DNA of 64,000 nt. It comes from Woeseiaceae bacterium. Its GTDB lineage: Bacteria > Pseudomonadota > Gammaproteobacteria > Steroidobacterales > Woeseiaceae. The stretch spans positions 19,658 through 83,657 of the forward strand of contig JAJFKV010000053.1 of assembly GCA_021773055.1 (NCBI GenBank), given 5' to 3'. The notes under the pieces are model-generated. The model made no database searches. It saw only the letters and a program-made list of their open reading frames with translations, and was not told where the DNA came from. Made by a program: the position numbers and the translations under genes. Below are positions 45,091 to 54,565 of the stretch, one piece after another. How positions within the stretch are numbered: the first letter of the stretch is position 1; each line of letters starts with the position of its first letter.

Positions 45091-46287
45091 CTATTGGTCG
45101 GTGATGTGCGGGATCGCTGGCAGGCCGGTTCCGGCAATCATGCCGAGGCCCTCTCTGTAGGCGTCCGCTGACGCGTCGGTCTCGCCCAGCTGGTTAAGCA
45201 GTGCGCCGTATTCCTGGTAGACCTCCGGGCTAGGTCTGAGGCTTAAAACGGTTTCCAGGTAGCTTCTGGCTTTTCCCCATAGCTCTACGCGCAAGCAAAG
45301 CCGTGCCGCGGTCAGCAGGAGATCAGGATCTTCACTGTGGTTTGTGAGCCAGTCTTCCGCCCGTTTTAGTTGCTTGCTGGCGTCCGCGCCCTCGACTTTG
45401 CCAAATAATCGGACCAGTGGGTCGCGCCAGTCTGATTTCAGTGCGGCGGCAAGTTCTTTTTCGGCCCTCTCATGCAACCCGGCTCGCATGAGTCCCTGGT
45501 AGTATGATTCGAGCAGTGTGATATCCGATTTATGTGCCTTGGGGATCCCTTTCCAGGTCGTCAGAACCGCATCGGCATCGATCGCCTTTTCGAGCTGTTC
45601 CCGATGAATACGAACCGTCCATGCTGCTAGCGTTTCAGCATCGATCTGGCCGTGCTTTCGGACGCGCGGCAGAATTTCACGAAGGGCGGACCAGTCTTCC
45701 AGTTGAAAGTACAGGCGCCCCATGAGCGCCAGCGCATGTCCATGATCTTTGGAGTTCTCGTCCAGTCGCCGCAATGTCGCCAGTGCTTGCTCATGTTGTC
45801 CCTGGTCGAGCTGAAATTCGGCTTGTGTCAGCAATACGGCGTTGGCTGCTTCCGGAATTTCCTGATACGCCAGCTTCAACCAGTCGTCTCGTCGATCGTC
45901 GCGTCCCTGCAGATGGGCCGCGCGAGCCGCCTGCAGGTAGTTGAATAACGGCGAATCGCTGGTGCTCGCAGCCCGTGCCAGCATGCGTTCACCACGGGCG
46001 AAATTGCCCTCGGCTACTTCGATCATGCCGCGTGTCATCTTCTGTCCCGAGCGTGCGGAACGATAGCGGCCCGCCGCCTCGCCGATGCGGCGCGGTGCGA
46101 CGACAATTTTGCGAATGATCCAGATAGCAGCGAATAGCGCTGCCGTCAGCAGTACCATTACTGGCACGGACATCTCGACGAGATAACCGCGAAAGTTGAT
46201 GGCAACATAACCGGGGTCCGACAGCAGAAAATGTGCCGCGAACGCGCTGGCGAACAGCGCGAGCACAACGATTATGCCAATTTTCAC
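45091..46287 (-). CDS. hemY: Heme biosynthesis-associated TPR protein HemY
   Basis: Inner-membrane protein of 398 residues: two N-terminal membrane helices (about 5-22 and 40-60) followed by the HemY N-terminal domain and TPR repeats facing the cytoplasm. It was named for location in the heme operon and is not the oxygen-dependent protoporphyrinogen oxidase also called HemY. It overlaps hemX by four bases (ATGA), completing hemC-hemD-hemX-hemY. Confidence 0.9.
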   Translation of the reverse strand: MKIGIIVVLALFASAFAAHFLLSDPGYVAINFRGYLVEMSVPVMVLLTAALFAAIWIIRKIVVAPRRIGEAAGRYRSARSGQKMTRGMIEVAEGNFARGERMLARAASTSDSPLFNYLQAARAAHLQGRDDRRDDWLKLAYQEIPEAANAVLLTQAEFQLDQGQHEQALATLRRLDENSKDHGHALALMGRLYFQLEDWSALREILPRVRKHGQIDAETLAAWTVRIHREQLEKAIDADAVLTTWKGIPKAHKSDITLLESYYQGLMRAGLHERAEKELAAALKSDWRDPLVRLFGKVEGADASKQLKRAEDWLTNHSEDPDLLLTAARLCLRVELWGKARSYLETVLSLRPSPEVYQEYGALLNQLGETDASADAYREGLGMIAGTGLPAIPHITDQ

Positions 46288-47399
46288 TCGCTTGTCTCGC
46301 GCAATGCACGGAACTGACGCAACAGCCGCAGAGATTCGGAAATATCCGGTAAGGAGGCGGCAAATACGCCTGCACGGATTTCCGTGATGGTCAGTTGCGC
46401 GCTAATGACCTGTTCGCTGCCGGAGTCAAAATAGGTGTCGAGCAGCGTGCTGGTGTCATCCAGTGTCTGTTCGAAGATTGTTTGCTCGCCACGCAGCAAG
46501 GCCAGTCGTGCAGACTGCAGTTGCAGTGCAATATTATTGCGCAGGAAATATTCGGCGTCTGGCGATATGAGCGCGAGCTTCGCATGATCAGGCTTTGTTA
46601 CTTTGACGAGGCCCGACATCGCACCCTTTACCGAGCCCCAGGCGCGTGCTGCGCTGCTTTCCTCAGCATCAACCTCGATACTTTCTTCATCAAGGGAGGT
46701 GTCGGCGAGCGGCAGAGACTCGACCACCCGGGCGAGACTGGCCAACGTCAGGGTCGCGCCTTCGAGGTCCGGCTTTACCATGACTTCGAGCGCCACGACC
46801 TCATTGGCAATAGCGCGTCGCACGGCGGTTAGTCCCGGATCGGATAACTGGGTTACACGTTCATCGGCCATGCCAAGCGCGAGAGACGCCAGGTGCGGGT
46901 TATTCGCAAGCTGCAACTGAGCATTGGCGATCTGCAGGTAATATTCGGCCTCGGCCAGAAGGAAGGTTTCTCGAGCGCCTGCTGAAATTCCGACCAGGGA
47001 CGCAACAGAGTTTTCGACCGTCGACATGCGGGACGGAAGTGAATTGAGCAGTTGAATTTGATCTTCAACGTCACGCCGGACCGCTTCTATCTCAGCACTG
47101 TAGTCCGGATGAGTGATCTGACCGACTTGCGAGCCAAGTGCGGCAAGCGCATCTCTGGATTGGTCGGCACGACGCACAAGTGTTTCGATACTGGCGAGAT
47201 TATCCAGTTGACTCGAGTCGTCTGTGGTTCGCCAGTCGTCAAAGACGGTGTAGCCAACCAGCGTCAAAGCAATGGCTGCCAGCAGTACCGCCAGCCAGGC
47301 CACACCGTTGCCACGCCGGGGTTGCTCAGCAGGCTGGCTATCTTCGACGGCGAATTCGGCGTCGTCGCTGGTTTGAATATCGTTTTGGTCGTCGCTCAT
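46284..47399 (-). CDS. hemX: HemX family protein
   Basis: Membrane protein of 371 residues with an acidic cytoplasmic start (MSDDQNDIQTSDDAEF), one membrane helix (about 32-52) and a large periplasmic region with coiled-coil character. The HemX domain is annotated in uroporphyrinogen operons; a methyltransferase role once proposed is not supported by this architecture. The start at 47399 is favoured over an upstream in-frame ATG that lies inside hemD. Confidence 0.88.
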   Translation of the reverse strand: MSDDQNDIQTSDDAEFAVEDSQPAEQPRRGNGVAWLAVLLAAIALTLVGYTVFDDWRTTDDSSQLDNLASIETLVRRADQSRDALAALGSQVGQITHPDYSAEIEAVRRDVEDQIQLLNSLPSRMSTVENSVASLVGISAGARETFLLAEAEYYLQIANAQLQLANNPHLASLALGMADERVTQLSDPGLTAVRRAIANEVVALEVMVKPDLEGATLTLASLARVVESLPLADTSLDEESIEVDAEESSAARAWGSVKGAMSGLVKVTKPDHAKLALISPDAEYFLRNNIALQLQSARLALLRGEQTIFEQTLDDTSTLLDTYFDSGSEQVISAQLTITEIRAGVFAASLPDISESLRLLRQFRALRETSE

Positions 47400-47403
47400 G
47401 GTG

Positions 47404-48213
47404 CTAGTGCTCAATTTCAGTGTTTTTCTGTATGGCAATAATCGCATCAACCATTGCCGTGGCCTGCGGGCCCGATGCCAGCGCGGGTCGGGACGCAGGG
47501 TAGTGCCCAAGCGCTTCTTTTATCACACGTGCCGCCGGTGTCACCAGCGCTACGCTTCCGAGCTGCTCAGCACACCATTCTGGCAGCAGAGTAGCCAGAT
47601 TATTCAGTGTCTCAACGCTCATCAGCGTTATCGCGTTAATTTTTCCATCACGCCAGGCGGTTTCGACCTCAAGGAGCTGGTCGGCGCTGACGGCCGGAAG
47701 GCGACGCTCATAGACGGGCAGGTAATTGACGATCGCGCCACGCTCCCGCAGCGTATCTGCCAACAGTTCCCGGCCGCTTCCTTGTTGCCCGTCGCCGCCA
47801 CGGATGATGCGTACCTGCTTGCCGCTAACGTCGCGAAGCGCAGCTTCCGCCAACAGGCTTTCGCTGTCGTAGCCCCGGCCGGGATCAATATTGACTGTCT
47901 CACCGGCGGCACGAATGGCGTTTGCCGTCGCTGAGCCAATGGCGGCTTTCGCTGCGCCGGCGGCATGGCAGAGGCCATGCTCGACGGCATTCTGGCTGAC
48001 AAAAATGGCGATATCGGCGCTTGGCAGTGCGGCGGCAGCGGCTGTTACCTCGACCTCATCCCGCGGCACGATATCAATAACCGGGAAGCATATTGCCGTG
48101 CCACCTTTGCGTACAATCGTCTCGACGAGTTCGCTGGCTTGAGCGCGTGGACGAGTGACAAGCACACCAACCCCCAGCAATGGCGTCGCCGGGGATGATG
48201 GGACATCAGTCAT
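47404..48213 (-). CDS. hemD: Uroporphyrinogen-III synthase
   Basis: Cyclises hydroxymethylbilane with inversion of ring D. The 269 residues have the usual two-domain weakly conserved pattern, with VLVTRPRAQASELVETI at the start and IFVSQNAVEHGL. Identity is supported by overlap with hemC (eight bases) and position before hemX. HemD sequences diverge widely, so context carries weight. Confidence 0.9.
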   Translation of the reverse strand: MTDVPSSPATPLLGVGVLVTRPRAQASELVETIVRKGGTAICFPVIDIVPRDEVEVTAAAAALPSADIAIFVSQNAVEHGLCHAAGAAKAAIGSATANAIRAAGETVNIDPGRGYDSESLLAEAALRDVSGKQVRIIRGGDGQQGSGRELLADTLRERGAIVNYLPVYERRLPAVSADQLLEVETAWRDGKINAITLMSVETLNNLATLLPEWCAEQLGSVALVTPAARVIKEALGHYPASRPALASGPQATAMVDAIIAIQKNTEIEH

Positions 48214-49132
48214 TCAGCGCCTCAATAGAATCCAATAATTCGCGCGCACCGTTCTCGAGCAGCCGCGCAGCCAAAGCCTCTCCCAGTTGCTCCGCATCGC
48301 CGGCATCACCGGAGATGGATTCCTTGATGGATTCGGTCCCATCCGGGTGCGCAACCAGCGCGGTCAGCGCAAGGGTGTCATTCTCGACTGTGGCAAACGC
48401 GGCGACGGGAGACTGGCAGCTCGCCTGCAATACCCGTGCGATCGTACGTTCTGCGGTTGTCGTCTGCACGGTAACCGGGTCGCTGAGTTTGCCGAGGATG
48501 CTGCACAGCTCGACATTGCTTTCCAGGCATTCTATGCCGAGTACCCCCTGAGCCGCGGCGGGCAACATTTCGTCCGGCGAAAACTGATGGCTAATATGAT
48601 GTTCGAGCTCAAGACGTTCAAGGCCGGCGGCAGCGAGGATTATCGCGTCGTAGTCGCCATTCTCGAGTTTAGCCAGACGCGTATTCACGTTGCCCCGCAG
48701 AGGCTCTATGCGCAGGTCCGGACGCAACATCTTGAGCTGTGCCTGGCGTCTGAGGCTGGAACTGCCAATGCGGGCATTTTTCGGCAGGTCGTCGAGCTGT
48801 CTATTGCCCTGGGTTACAAGCGCGTCGCGGTGATTTGCCCGCGCCAACGTCGCGCCCAGGCAAAAGCCGTCCGGCATTTCGGCCGGGACGTCTTTCATTG
48901 AATGCACCGCGAGGTCGGCTTCTCCGTTCAGCATGGCGACCTCAAGCTCCTTGATGAACAGACCCTTGCCACCGATTTTCTGCAGGCTGCGATCGAGAAT
49001 TTCGTCGCCCCTTGTAGACATTGGGAGTAGTTCGGTACCCGATACTTCAGGCAATTTCTGTAATACAGCGGCAACGTGGTGGGCTTGCCAAAGCGCCAGC
49101 GCGCTTTTGCGGGTTGCGATTCGAATTTTCAA
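48206..49132 (-). CDS. hemC: Hydroxymethylbilane synthase (porphobilinogen deaminase)
   Basis: Polymerises four porphobilinogens. The protein begins KIRIATRKSALALWQAHHV; STRGDEILDRSL, GKGLFIKELE and AVHSMKDVP follow. The cofactor-binding Cys lies in ASCQSPVAAFA, in place of the common GGCQVPI. I chose the TTG at 49132 (about 308 residues, normal length) since the 21 upstream residues match nothing, though the ribosome site is distant. It follows algR on the same strand, as in Pseudomonas. Confidence 0.93.
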   Translation of the reverse strand: MKIRIATRKSALALWQAHHVAAVLQKLPEVSGTELLPMSTRGDEILDRSLQKIGGKGLFIKELEVAMLNGEADLAVHSMKDVPAEMPDGFCLGATLARANHRDALVTQGNRQLDDLPKNARIGSSSLRRQAQLKMLRPDLRIEPLRGNVNTRLAKLENGDYDAIILAAAGLERLELEHHISHQFSPDEMLPAAAQGVLGIECLESNVELCSILGKLSDPVTVQTTTAERTIARVLQASCQSPVAAFATVENDTLALTALVAHPDGTESIKESISGDAGDAEQLGEALAARLLENGARELLDSIEALND

Positions 49133-49212
49133 AACTAGCAGGTACTCCGTCAAGGCATCAAAGATGAGTTCAGAATCAAGCAGATGATCCAGCACGGCGT
49201 TACAGTGCAGTA

Positions 49213-49956
49213 CTAGCCTTTCAGACGCTGGCGAACTTCTGCTAAATGCCGGCGGCTGATTATCAGCTCTTTATCGTCGACTTGCGAGTTATCGCGCAGA
49301 ACAACCAGGCTTTTCCCGTCTTCGGTCTTCTCGACTCGATCAATACAGCGGACGGCCACCAGCGCGCCGCGATGGATGCGGACGAAATCGTGGCCGAATT
49401 CTTCGGCAAGCGCCTTCAGTGACTCATCAATCAGATCCTGGCCATTCTTGTGATCGACGGCTACGTATTTTTGATCTGCGCGGAACAGGTGTATGTCCGC
49501 GATTGGTATCAGGCGGAGCTCTCCATGGGCACGCGCGCATACGTGTTGCCGTGCGGTGACCATGTTTGAATCCGTGGCGACTGATCTGATCGTACTCGGT
49601 GCCAGCCGCGAGGCCTGCTGCAAAGCGGTGTTTAGCCGTGCGCGGCGGACTGGTTTTAGCACGTACCCCACCGCGAGAGCGTCAAACGCGTCAATTGCAT
49701 ATTCGTCGTAAGCCGTTGTGAAGACGATAGCGGGCGGGTTTTCCAGCGAGTTCATGTGGTGCGCTGTTTCGATGCCGTCGAGTCCCGGCATGCGAATATC
49801 GAGCAGCACAATATCCGGGTTCAGTTGCGCGGCCAGTTTCAGTGCGTCGTTGCCATTGGCTGCTTCGCCGACACAACTATAATCTGCTTCGTCGCCGAGT
49901 ATTTGCTTTAGCCTTGCACGTGCCGGCTGTTCGTCATCAACGACCAAAACCCTCAT
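49213..49956 (-). CDS. algR: LytTR response regulator AlgR
   Basis: Response regulator of 247 residues with a receiver domain (acceptor Asp53 in LLDIRMPG) and a C-terminal LytTR DNA-binding domain (about 140-245, with HRGALVAV). AlgR controls alginate, type IV pili and motility in Pseudomonas. It overlaps the sensor gene by four bases (ATGA) and precedes hemC, exactly the Pseudomonas order. Confidence 0.9.
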   Translation of the reverse strand: MRVLVVDDEQPARARLKQILGDEADYSCVGEAANGNDALKLAAQLNPDIVLLDIRMPGLDGIETAHHMNSLENPPAIVFTTAYDEYAIDAFDALAVGYVLKPVRRARLNTALQQASRLAPSTIRSVATDSNMVTARQHVCARAHGELRLIPIADIHLFRADQKYVAVDHKNGQDLIDESLKALAEEFGHDFVRIHRGALVAVRCIDRVEKTEDGKSLVVLRDNSQVDDKELIISRRHLAEVRQRLKG

Positions 49957-51014
49957 GCTTCGCCCTCGTCAAGGGGAAACCTGAGCGTGACGGTGAACTG
50001 ATCGCTGTCGTCTTTGATGACAACGCTCGCTTTACCGCCGTATGCGAGTTCGAAGCGCTGCCGAATATTGGACATAGCCATCTGGTTGCCGCCCGTGCTG
50101 CGTTTTTCACCTACCGCGACGGGATTGGATATAGTGATTTCCAGATGATCGTCATCTCTATGTCCCGACACCCTCACCTCGCCCCCATCGGGCAGCAGCT
50201 CGATACCGTGATAGATAGCGTTTTCCAGCAGCGGCTGAATCGTCAAGCTCGGAATACGGGCACGCATTGGCAACTCCTCGATGTCCCAACGTACCGCAAG
50301 GCGATCACCGAGCCGCAACTTTTCAATGCGCTGATAAATAGCGGCTGTTTCCAGCTCCTGCTTGAGTGATGACCGATTCGCAGAACCACCCAGGTTGGCT
50401 CGCAGCAAATCTGACAGGTCTTCGACAGCCTCTTCCGCACGAGCAGGATCGGTTCGCGTTAGCGAGGCAATCGTGTTCATGCTGTTAAACAGAAAGTGTG
50501 GCCGTATCAACGCTTGCAAGGCACTTATTCGCGCTTGCGCCTCGAGCACGATGCTGCGCCGCCATTCGCTGGAAATATACAAATAGCGCATCGCGAGGGC
50601 CACAACTATGGAACTGATCGCGAAGGTGCGCAGTATGAAGGTCGCGTGTGTGTCATCGATAATTAACGACTCGCCATAAACACGTGTCAGTTGCCAGGCG
50701 ACTTCGGCGACGATGAGGCACATGACCTCGAGGACAACAAAACTGATGACAAAGCTGCGAGTTTGCCCGGCTTTTTCCAGGTAGTCCTTGAGCTGGCACA
50801 TTAGTGCCGTACCCAGCAACGCAATCCAGAGAATCAGGAAGGATGTTTTAGAAAGTTCGATCAGGAACTGTTGCTCGGGACCGTACGACGCGAGCGTCAG
50901 CGCAATCGCAACGAGTTCGGCGACCAGAACGATTATGAATAAAGTCGTAGCCGCACAAAAGTCAGGCAAATATGCCTGAGTTGTTTCGCTGTTGGGGTCC
51001 TTTGCGGCGATCAA
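49953..51014 (-). CDS. algZ: Sensor kinase AlgZ/FimS
   Basis: Inner-membrane histidine kinase of 353 residues with about four membrane spans, then a His_kinase domain. The conserved site is RPHFLFNSMNTIASL, phospho-accepting His173, followed by an atypical ATPase region (LTIQPLLENAIYHGI). Such kinases pair with LytTR regulators; the coupled gene is algR. The first residues (MIAAKDPN) suggest a cytoplasmic start. Confidence 0.9.
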   Translation of the reverse strand: MIAAKDPNSETTQAYLPDFCAATTLFIIVLVAELVAIALTLASYGPEQQFLIELSKTSFLILWIALLGTALMCQLKDYLEKAGQTRSFVISFVVLEVMCLIVAEVAWQLTRVYGESLIIDDTHATFILRTFAISSIVVALAMRYLYISSEWRRSIVLEAQARISALQALIRPHFLFNSMNTIASLTRTDPARAEEAVEDLSDLLRANLGGSANRSSLKQELETAAIYQRIEKLRLGDRLAVRWDIEELPMRARIPSLTIQPLLENAIYHGIELLPDGGEVRVSGHRDDDHLEITISNPVAVGEKRSTGGNQMAMSNIRQRFELAYGGKASVVIKDDSDQFTVTLRFPLDEGEA

Positions 51015-51096
51015 ACCGGCGCTCCTTAAACGTAAGTAGCTATTGTAGCGCCAGCGATGTACCTAATGTGAGGTAGCAGGCCGCATCATCGCGAAA

Positions 51097-51564
51097 TCAT
51101 TGGCCGCAGGTTTCCTTGATGAGTTCTTCAGCTTTGCTGCGAGCTTCGGCTCGTGCAGCGTCATCCAGATAATTACGCTCACCGTCCGCGGTCTCGCGAT
51201 AAACGCGGCGTGACTCGAGCATCGTTTTCAGTTTGGCCCGGTATTCCTGACACTTCGCGAGTTTCTCGGCGGCGGAGGCGCGGGTTTCGGCAGCCGTTTG
51301 GGCGTCTGCTTCCGCTTCAGCCCTTGCTTCGAGGCGGGCGTTGGTCGCATCGCGCCGTGTTTGTACTCTGTTTTGTACAGAAACATTGTCGGTGCGATTG
51401 TACGAGAATTGCAGACGCTCCTCGGACGGCTGACCGGATGGGCGGTCTTCGTAATGCACGTTGCCGTCCTGATCGGTCCACTTATAAATGTCATCAGCGT
51501 ATACACCCGAGCTGACGGTTATGGCGAGCGCGGCGAAGCCGCTCATTAGGTGTCGGATATTCAT
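51097..51564 (-). CDS. DUF4124 domain protein with coiled coil
   Basis: Exported protein of 155 residues: signal peptide (about 1-20), DUF4124 segment IYKWTDQDGNVHYEDRPSGQ, then an Ala/Glu/Arg-rich region (about 60-150) likely helical and coiled-coil. Function is unknown. The ATG at 51564 (MNIRHLMSGF) fits the signal peptide; an upstream in-frame ATG adds 16 residues. It is a paralogue in domain layout of the protein at 27708. Confidence 0.8.
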   Translation of the reverse strand: MNIRHLMSGFAALAITVSSGVYADDIYKWTDQDGNVHYEDRPSGQPSEERLQFSYNRTDNVSVQNRVQTRRDATNARLEARAEAEADAQTAAETRASAAEKLAKCQEYRAKLKTMLESRRVYRETADGERNYLDDAARAEARSKAEELIKETCGQ

Positions 51565-51651
51565 GCCGCTATTAAAGCACGGCTTGCAGCGAATTTTTGT
51601 GACGATGGTCACAGCAAATTTCGGTAGTTTGTCTGGTTTCGAAACAAGAAA

Positions 51652-51671
51652 AGCGGGCCCGAAGGCCCGCT
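51652..51671 (-). terminator. Rho-independent terminator of amtB
   Basis: Eight-base perfect stem (AGCGGGCC/GGCCCGCT) with loop TTCG on the minus strand, a stable tetraloop, then TTTTCTTGTTT. It lies about 50 bp after the amtB stop. Confidence 0.88.
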
Positions 51672-51722
51672 ATAATGCTGATATTAAACGAAAACACCAG
51701 TTCCCGGGCTATTGCATTATGT

Positions 51723-53012
51723 TCACTCGGCGGCCGTGAATTCCGGGTAGGCCTCAAGACCACATTCGCTGATATCAACGCCTTCATACTCTTCTTCTTC
51801 CGAAACCCGTATGCCAATGGTCTTCTGCAGAATGAACCAGACTACGATACTGGTGCCGAATACCCAGGCGAATATCGAGGCAATGCCGGTCAGTTGTACC
51901 GTAAGGCTGGCGTCTGGGTTGGTTATGCAAACAGCCAGTACGCCCCATATTCCAACGACACCGTGGACCGAGATGGCTCCAACCGGGTCGTCAATTTTCA
52001 GTTTGTCGAGGCCAACAATGGACAGGACTACCAGGAGGCCGCCTACCGCACCAATCAGCGTCGCTGCGAACGGCTCTGGGGTCAGCGGTTCCGCTGTGAT
52101 GGCGACGAGTCCGGCCAGGGCACCGTTAAGCGCCATCGTAAGGTCGGCTTTGCCAAACCAGGCTCGCGCCAGCAGCAATGCGGCAACCAGACCACCTGCG
52201 GCGGCCATGTTTGTATTTACGAAGACCAAGGCAACCGAATTCGCTTCGCCGACGTCTGACACCTTCAGCTCGGAACCACCATTAAAGCCAAACCAGCCGA
52301 GCCAGAGAATCAGGGTACCGAGGGTGGCCATTGGCAGGTTACAACCTGGAATAGCGTTGATCTGGCCGTTCTTGCCGTACTTGCCCTTGCGTGCCCCAAG
52401 CACGAGTACTCCGGCCAATGCTGCCGCAGCGCCACAAAGGTGCACGACACCGGAGCCCGCAAAATCCAGAAAGCCCGCTTGTTCGAGAAAGCCGCCGCCC
52501 CATTTCCAAAATCCCTGCACAGGGTAAATGAAGCCTGTTAAGACAATCGCGAAGGTGAAGAACGACCAGAGCTTCATGCGTTCTGCCACCGCGCCCGAAA
52601 CGATCGACATTGCGGTTGCGACGAATACGACCTGAAAAAAGAAATCTGACAAATTGGAGTAGTAGGTTTCGCCGCCGCTGGCGATGACGTCTGCCGCGGT
52701 ATTGTCACTGGAGGACAGCAGACCTGTGCCAACCGTCGACAAGCTCTCAAAAACGCCGCCCGCAAAACCACCGGGGTACATGATCGAATAACCACACAGC
52801 ATGTACATGATGCAGGCGATTGAGTAGAGACCGACGTTCTTGGTGAGAATTTCGGCCGTATTCTTGGCTCGCACCAGGCCGGCTTCCAGCATTGTGAATC
52901 CAGCGGCCATCCACATGACCAGCGCGCCCATGACCAAAAAGTAAAAAGTATCGAGTGCGTACGAAAGTTCAGTTACTTGCGCCGCTATCTGAGTTGTTGC
53001 TTCCACGTTCAT
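51723..53012 (-). CDS. amtB: Ammonium transporter AmtB
   Basis: Trimeric ammonium/ammonia channel with eleven membrane spans in 429 residues. Conserved segments are GFTMLEAGLVRAKN, the twin-His region VVHLCGAAAALAG (first His), and HGVVGIWG (second His). It sits after glnK in the nitrogen-regulated operon. GGAGG lies very close to this ATG; a GTG two codons in (53006) may be the true start. Confidence 0.94.
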   Translation of the reverse strand: MNVEATTQIAAQVTELSYALDTFYFLVMGALVMWMAAGFTMLEAGLVRAKNTAEILTKNVGLYSIACIMYMLCGYSIMYPGGFAGGVFESLSTVGTGLLSSSDNTAADVIASGGETYYSNLSDFFFQVVFVATAMSIVSGAVAERMKLWSFFTFAIVLTGFIYPVQGFWKWGGGFLEQAGFLDFAGSGVVHLCGAAAALAGVLVLGARKGKYGKNGQINAIPGCNLPMATLGTLILWLGWFGFNGGSELKVSDVGEANSVALVFVNTNMAAAGGLVAALLLARAWFGKADLTMALNGALAGLVAITAEPLTPEPFAATLIGAVGGLLVVLSIVGLDKLKIDDPVGAISVHGVVGIWGVLAVCITNPDASLTVQLTGIASIFAWVFGTSIVVWFILQKTIGIRVSEEEEYEGVDISECGLEAYPEFTAAE

Positions 53013-53029
53013 CTCCTCCGTGAATTCAG

Positions 53030-54003
<974 letters not shown>

Positions 54004-54028
54004 TTTCCAATTCTCCATGCTTAAGGTG

Positions 54029-54045
54029 AAAGGCCGTTGGCCTTT
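54029..54045 (-). other. 5' stem-loop in the torF-glnK-amtB leader
   Basis: Perfect seven-base stem (AAAGGCC/GGCCTTT) with a three-base loop. It begins about three bases after the transcription start expected from the sigma-54 promoter, so it would sit at the 5' end of the mRNA. An RNA-stabilising role is inference. Confidence 0.5.
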
Positions 54046-54057
54046 GCTCGTGTATAG

Positions 54058-54074
54058 AGCAGGATGTGTGCCAA
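54058..54074 (-). promoter_or_regulatory. Sigma-54 promoter of torF-glnK-amtB
   Basis: Minus strand TTGGCACACATCCTGCT has the invariant GG and GC ten bases apart, the -24/-12 pattern of RpoN promoters. It lies about 55 bp upstream of the torF start. Confidence 0.85.
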
Positions 54075-54126
54075 CTCGAAAAATGCGCGACTTATCAAAC
54101 GCTTGAGAAATTGAGCCTGTGTGGGT

Positions 54127-54143
54127 TGCTCCAAAGGGGTGCA
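54127..54143. promoter_or_regulatory. NtrC-like binding site
   Basis: TGCTCCAAAGGGGTGCA matches the NtrC pattern TGCACC-N5-GGTGCA with one mismatch. It is centred about 70 bp upstream of the sigma-54 promoter, a normal enhancer distance. A weaker TGCACC half-site occurs at 54159. Confidence 0.65.
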
Positions 54144-54249
54144 GACAAAACGCGCAACTGCACCACATTAGTGAGCAAGCGCGATTTCTTCGGCGTTCGG
54201 CGGAATTCGCCGCTGGCGTTTTTTTAGTAGCTCAGGTATCAATCGTCTT

Positions 54250-54489
54250 ATGGTTGATAACTCGATAGAAAATCTGGCCAGGAAACTGGCTGAATCGGTT
54301 CCGGAAGGATTGCGCTCAATGCGTGATGACCTGGAAACCAATTTCCGCGGTGTGCTGCGAACGGGACTGGGCAAACTGGATCTCGTAACGCGCGAAGAGT
54401 TTGAGGTGCAGGAAGCTGTGCTGGCTAAAACACGCGAAAAGCTCGAAACGCTCGTAGCGAAACTCGACGAGATCGAAAAAGACCCGTAG
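54250..54489 (+). CDS. ubiK: Ubiquinone biosynthesis accessory factor UbiK
   Basis: Small helical protein of 79 residues (formerly YqiC/BMFP) that binds UbiJ and promotes ubiquinone synthesis, also known as a membrane fusogenic protein. The C-terminal coiled coil (LVTREEFEVQEAVLAKTREKL) is the family hallmark. Its partner ubiJ is at 38527. The TAG stop is part of a REP-like element, which separates it from comM. Confidence 0.9.
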   Translation: MVDNSIENLARKLAESVPEGLRSMRDDLETNFRGVLRTGLGKLDLVTREEFEVQEAVLAKTREKLETLVAKLDEIEKDP

Positions 54490-54525
54490 GAGTACCCGAA
54501 GGGCAACACGCGTCCTGCGCGCGAA
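54486..54525 (+). repeat. GTAG-headed REP-like palindrome (copy D)
   Basis: Starts GTAGGAGTACCC, folds on GGG, then continues to GCGTCCTGCGCGCGAA. Its TAG is the stop codon of ubiK. Confidence 0.65.
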
Positions 54526-54565
54526 AACCTCTTGAGTACCACATCTGCCAAGGAGGGCAGCCAGC

